Source: an uncultured Sutterella sp. (GTDB lineage Bacteria; Pseudomonadota; Gammaproteobacteria; Burkholderiales; Burkholderiaceae_F). From it: 8,005 nt of DNA. The DNA is taken from NCBI GenBank assembly GCA_905206365.1, contig CAJLHF010000067.1, positions 1-8,005 on the forward strand. The letters run 5' to 3'. Below, piece after piece: positions 7,217-8,005 of this stretch (the stretch's first letter is position 1; every line of letters starts with the position of its first letter). Both the position numbers and the translations under genes were made by a program. A model generated the notes under the pieces. That model did no database searches, had not been told where the DNA came from, and saw nothing but the letters and a program-made list of their open reading frames with translations.

Positions 7217-7256
7217 GGACTTCGCACCGGGCGACGGTGTTTCAGGTTCGAAGTCC
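7217..7256. repeat. Nested inverted repeat in the hya leader
   Basis: An 8-bp perfect outer stem (7217-7224 with 7249-7256) encloses a 5-bp inner stem (CACCG, 7225-7229, with CGGTG, 7235-7239). In the minus-strand transcript this would be a bulged stem-loop 45 nt before the hyaA start. No T-run follows, so it is not an obvious terminator. Confidence 0.5.
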
Positions 7257-7283
7257 TCCGCCCTTTGGGGCAAAGGAACGGAC

Positions 7284-7302
7284 GACGGATGAAGCATCCG
7301 TC
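7284..7302. repeat. Perfect 8-bp hairpin in the hya leader
   Basis: GACGGATG (7284-7291) and CATCCGTC (7295-7302) are exact reverse complements around a 3-nt centre. The arrangement fits an RNA hairpin or a short dyad operator. It sits in a run of similar structures before hyaA. Confidence 0.45.
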
Positions 7303-7379
7303 CGACCTCCTCACTTCGAAGATTAAAGGGAGAATCCGCGCGAAACCATTGGTCGAAACAACGGTTTTGCCTGTTTACT

Positions 7380-7399
7380 CCTAGTTATTTGGTACTAGG
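7380..7399. promoter_or_regulatory. Palindromic operator-like site upstream of hya
   Basis: CCTAGT (7380-7385) and ACTAGG (7394-7399) form a perfect 6-bp dyad with an 8-bp AT-rich centre, in the AT-richest part of the hya upstream region and about 210 bp before hyaA. Geometry of this kind suits a dimeric regulator. I do not recognise the half-site as that of a named protein. Confidence 0.35.
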
Positions 7400-7431
7400 C
7401 AGGGGTAGAAACAGAAGGCGGGCGTACGAAA

Positions 7432-7451
7432 AACGGCTCCGAAGAGCCGTT
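7432..7451 (-). terminator. Rho-independent terminator, UUCG tetraloop
   Basis: On the minus strand AACGGCTC (7451-7444) and GAGCCGTT (7439-7432) form a perfect 8-bp stem around a TTCG loop. Five Ts end at 7429, two of them within the stem. This is a textbook terminator. It follows the flavodoxin-like remnant and insulates the hya upstream region. The open frame of the remnant runs straight through it, which argues that the natural stop of that gene lies further upstream. Confidence 0.85.
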
Positions 7452-7492
7452 GTGAGAAAAGAAGGAGGCCGATCGCGGCCGAGCCGAGAAAA

Positions 7493-7524
7493 ACGTGCTC
7501 CTCCGATCGAACGAAAGAGCACGT
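7493..7524 (-). terminator. Rho-independent terminator directly after the flavodoxin-like gene
   Basis: On the minus strand ACGTGCTC (7524-7517) pairs with GAGCACGT (7500-7493) around a 16-nt loop, followed by TTTTT ending at 7489. It starts about 25 nt after a TAA at 7550-7552, the usual distance from a gene's stop. With the hairpin at 7432-7451 it makes a tandem terminator pair. Confidence 0.7.
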
Positions 7525-7549
7525 CGGCGTCGAGCGTGACGACGGTCGC

Positions 7550-7952
7550 TTACTTGAGCCGAAATTCCGGTCGAGCGACACCTTCAGGACGTCGCGCAAC
7601 TTCTGCAGCTTCTCGGCATAGTCCGCATCGTGGTTCCCGGGCGTGCGGTCGTTGACGAACTGGCCGAGGTTTTTGACGCCCCAAAAGCCCGCCGTATCGT
7701 CCCAAACCGTCTTGTAGGCCGTCATGTAGCTGTCCCAGATCGGGTTCGACTTCTCGCCCGCCTTCTGCGGGATGCCGTCGCCGACGGAGCCGCGGCCCAT
7801 GCCGACCCAGCCCGCGTTCATGATGACGAAGATGCCCTTGTCCTTCAGCAGCCCTTCAAGACCCTTCTCGGTGTCGCGGTAGGCGAACTGCTTCGAGAAG
7901 ACGCGTTCCATGTAGCCCTTCGGATGGCATTCGGCGAATCGTGCCAGTTCGG
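7550..7952 (-). pseudogene. Remnant of flavodoxin-fold NAD(P)H:quinone oxidoreductase
   Basis: The encoded segment PKGYMERVFSKQFAY, followed by GLLKDKGIFVIMNAGWVGMGRG, has the KG-x-x-(E/D)RVF and Gly-rich flavin-loop pattern of the Flavodoxin_2 family (NQO1/MdaB/KefF-like FMN or FAD reductases). Only about 130 residues are left. The N-terminal half, with the first flavin-binding loop, is absent because an IS200/IS605 right end abuts it at 7952/7953. The only in-frame ATG (7957-7959) belongs to the element. Near the 3' end the frame runs on past both terminators to 7381, giving an unlikely tail. One extra C near 7569-7570 would instead give an ending LDPEFRLK and stop at 7550-7552, just before the first terminator. 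I therefore call it broken at both ends. A translated fragment is possible but could not be a normal enzyme. Confidence 0.7.
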
Positions 7953-7961
7953 TTGACATCC

Positions 7962-7985
7962 TCTCCGCCCTAAAGGGGACGGAGA
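7962..7985 (-). ncRNA. Putative omega RNA 3' scaffold hairpin
   Basis: The hairpin at the right end of the element would be the 3' structure of the TnpB guide RNA, with the scaffold continuing to TCAA at 7953 and the guide starting at 7952. The stem has six plus three base pairs, one bulged base and a 5-nt loop. The function is inferred from characterised IS200/IS605 TnpB systems; whether an active TnpB is present cannot be seen here. Confidence 0.45.
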
Positions 7986-8005
7986 TTCCCTACCGAGCCG
8001 TCAGA
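7970..8005 (-). CDS. Possible C-terminal tail of TnpB (partial)
   Basis: One minus-strand frame entering from the edge reads SDGSVGNLRPL and stops at a TAG (7970-7972) in the loop of the right-end hairpin. tnpB genes commonly end at or just before this hairpin, so this could be its last residues. A second frame also enters the window but stops at 7990-7992. Eleven codons are too few to recognise the protein, so the assignment depends wholly on the element call. Confidence 0.3.
   Translation of the reverse strand, partial: SDGSVGNLRPL

Larger units (their letters stand above)
7172..7428 (-). promoter_or_regulatory. hya upstream region and structured leader
   Basis: About 255 bp separate the terminator of the flavodoxin remnant from hyaA, with no credible gene. 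It must hold the hya promoter, but I could not fix -35 and -10 boxes with confidence. It is dense in inverted repeats: 7217-7256 (GGACTTCG with CGAAGTCC, enclosing CACCG with CGGTG), 7262-7276 (CCTTTG-ggg-CAAAGG), 7284-7302 (GACGGATG-aag-CATCCGTC), 7343-7367 (AAACCATTG with CAACGGTTT, one wobble) and 7380-7399 (CCTAGT-n8-ACTAGG). The repeats near 7343-7399 may be operators. Those nearer hyaA would fold in the mRNA leader. Confidence 0.5.
7953..8005 (-). mobile_element. Right end of an IS200/IS605-family (TnpB-type) element, partial
   Basis: On the minus strand the sequence forms an irregular hairpin (TCTCCG and CCC, 7985-7976 with one bulged T at 7979, pairing with GGG and CGGAGA, 7970-7962). 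It is followed by GGATGTCAA, ending at 7953. A subterminal hairpin with an unpaired base and a terminal TCAA is the known right-end layout of IS608-like elements, where single-strand transposase cleaves 3' of TCAA. In TnpB elements this same end is the 3' part of the omega RNA scaffold, and the flanking host DNA directly after TCAA supplies the guide, here beginning CCGAACTGGCACGATT. The rest of the element, its left end and any tnpA or tnpB lie beyond the right edge. Recognition rests on this pattern alone. Confidence 0.72.

Noticed and set aside
6143..7384. 413-codon open frame on the plus strand
   Set aside because: It is antisense to hyaA and its leader, with an Arg/Val/Asp-rich shadow composition.
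7381..7549. C-terminal continuation of the flavodoxin-like frame
   Set aside because: It spans two strong terminator hairpins and encodes a Ser/Arg/Phe-rich tail unlike the family, so it is more likely out-of-frame sequence after a one-base deletion.
7933..7950. Sigma54 promoter from a TGGCAC match
   Set aside because: TGGCAC is present on the minus strand, but the -12 GC element is not at the required spacing.

Overview
The window is a GC-rich stretch of bacterial chromosome in which every convincing gene reads on the minus strand, so the biological order runs from high to low coordinates. It resembles a proteobacterial anaerobe with respiratory flexibility. HyaA, HyaB and HyaC are all close to E. 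coli hydrogenase 1 as I remember it, and a Tat-exported molybdoenzyme with a ferredoxin-like partner follows. A betaproteobacterium of the Sutterellaceae type would fit, but this is a guess from gene content and I cannot test it here.

Right edge (7953-8005): the right end of an IS200/IS605-family element, with an irregular hairpin and a terminal TCAA. The body of the element lies outside the window. It abuts the 3' part of a flavodoxin-fold NAD(P)H:quinone oxidoreductase gene (about 7550-7952). That gene has lost its N-terminal half and appears frameshifted close to its stop codon. Two rho-independent terminators (7493-7524 and 7432-7451) follow.

Hydrogenase operon (7171 down to 3528): after a leader rich in inverted repeats come hyaA (small subunit, Tat signal, six-cysteine proximal cluster typical of O2-tolerant group 1d enzymes), hyaB (NiFe large subunit, overlapping hyaA by ATGA) and hyaC (di-haem cytochrome b anchor). 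The operon ends at two tandem hairpins (3444-3484 and 3393-3427). No hyaDEF maturation genes follow.

Molybdoenzyme operon (about 3272 down to 1): an AT-rich regulatory island holds a good sigma70-type promoter. It is followed by a roughly 360-nt leader, then an 864-residue Tat-exported molybdopterin oxidoreductase with a [4Fe-4S] site and a probable Mo-ligating cysteine, then a 4Fe-4S electron-transfer subunit that runs off the left edge.

Working model (inference): HyaABC oxidises H2 at the periplasmic face and passes electrons through cytochrome b to the quinone pool. The molybdoenzyme and its iron-sulfur partner, probably with a membrane subunit beyond the left edge, may use those electrons to reduce an unidentified acceptor of the polysulfide/thiosulfate/tetrathionate type.
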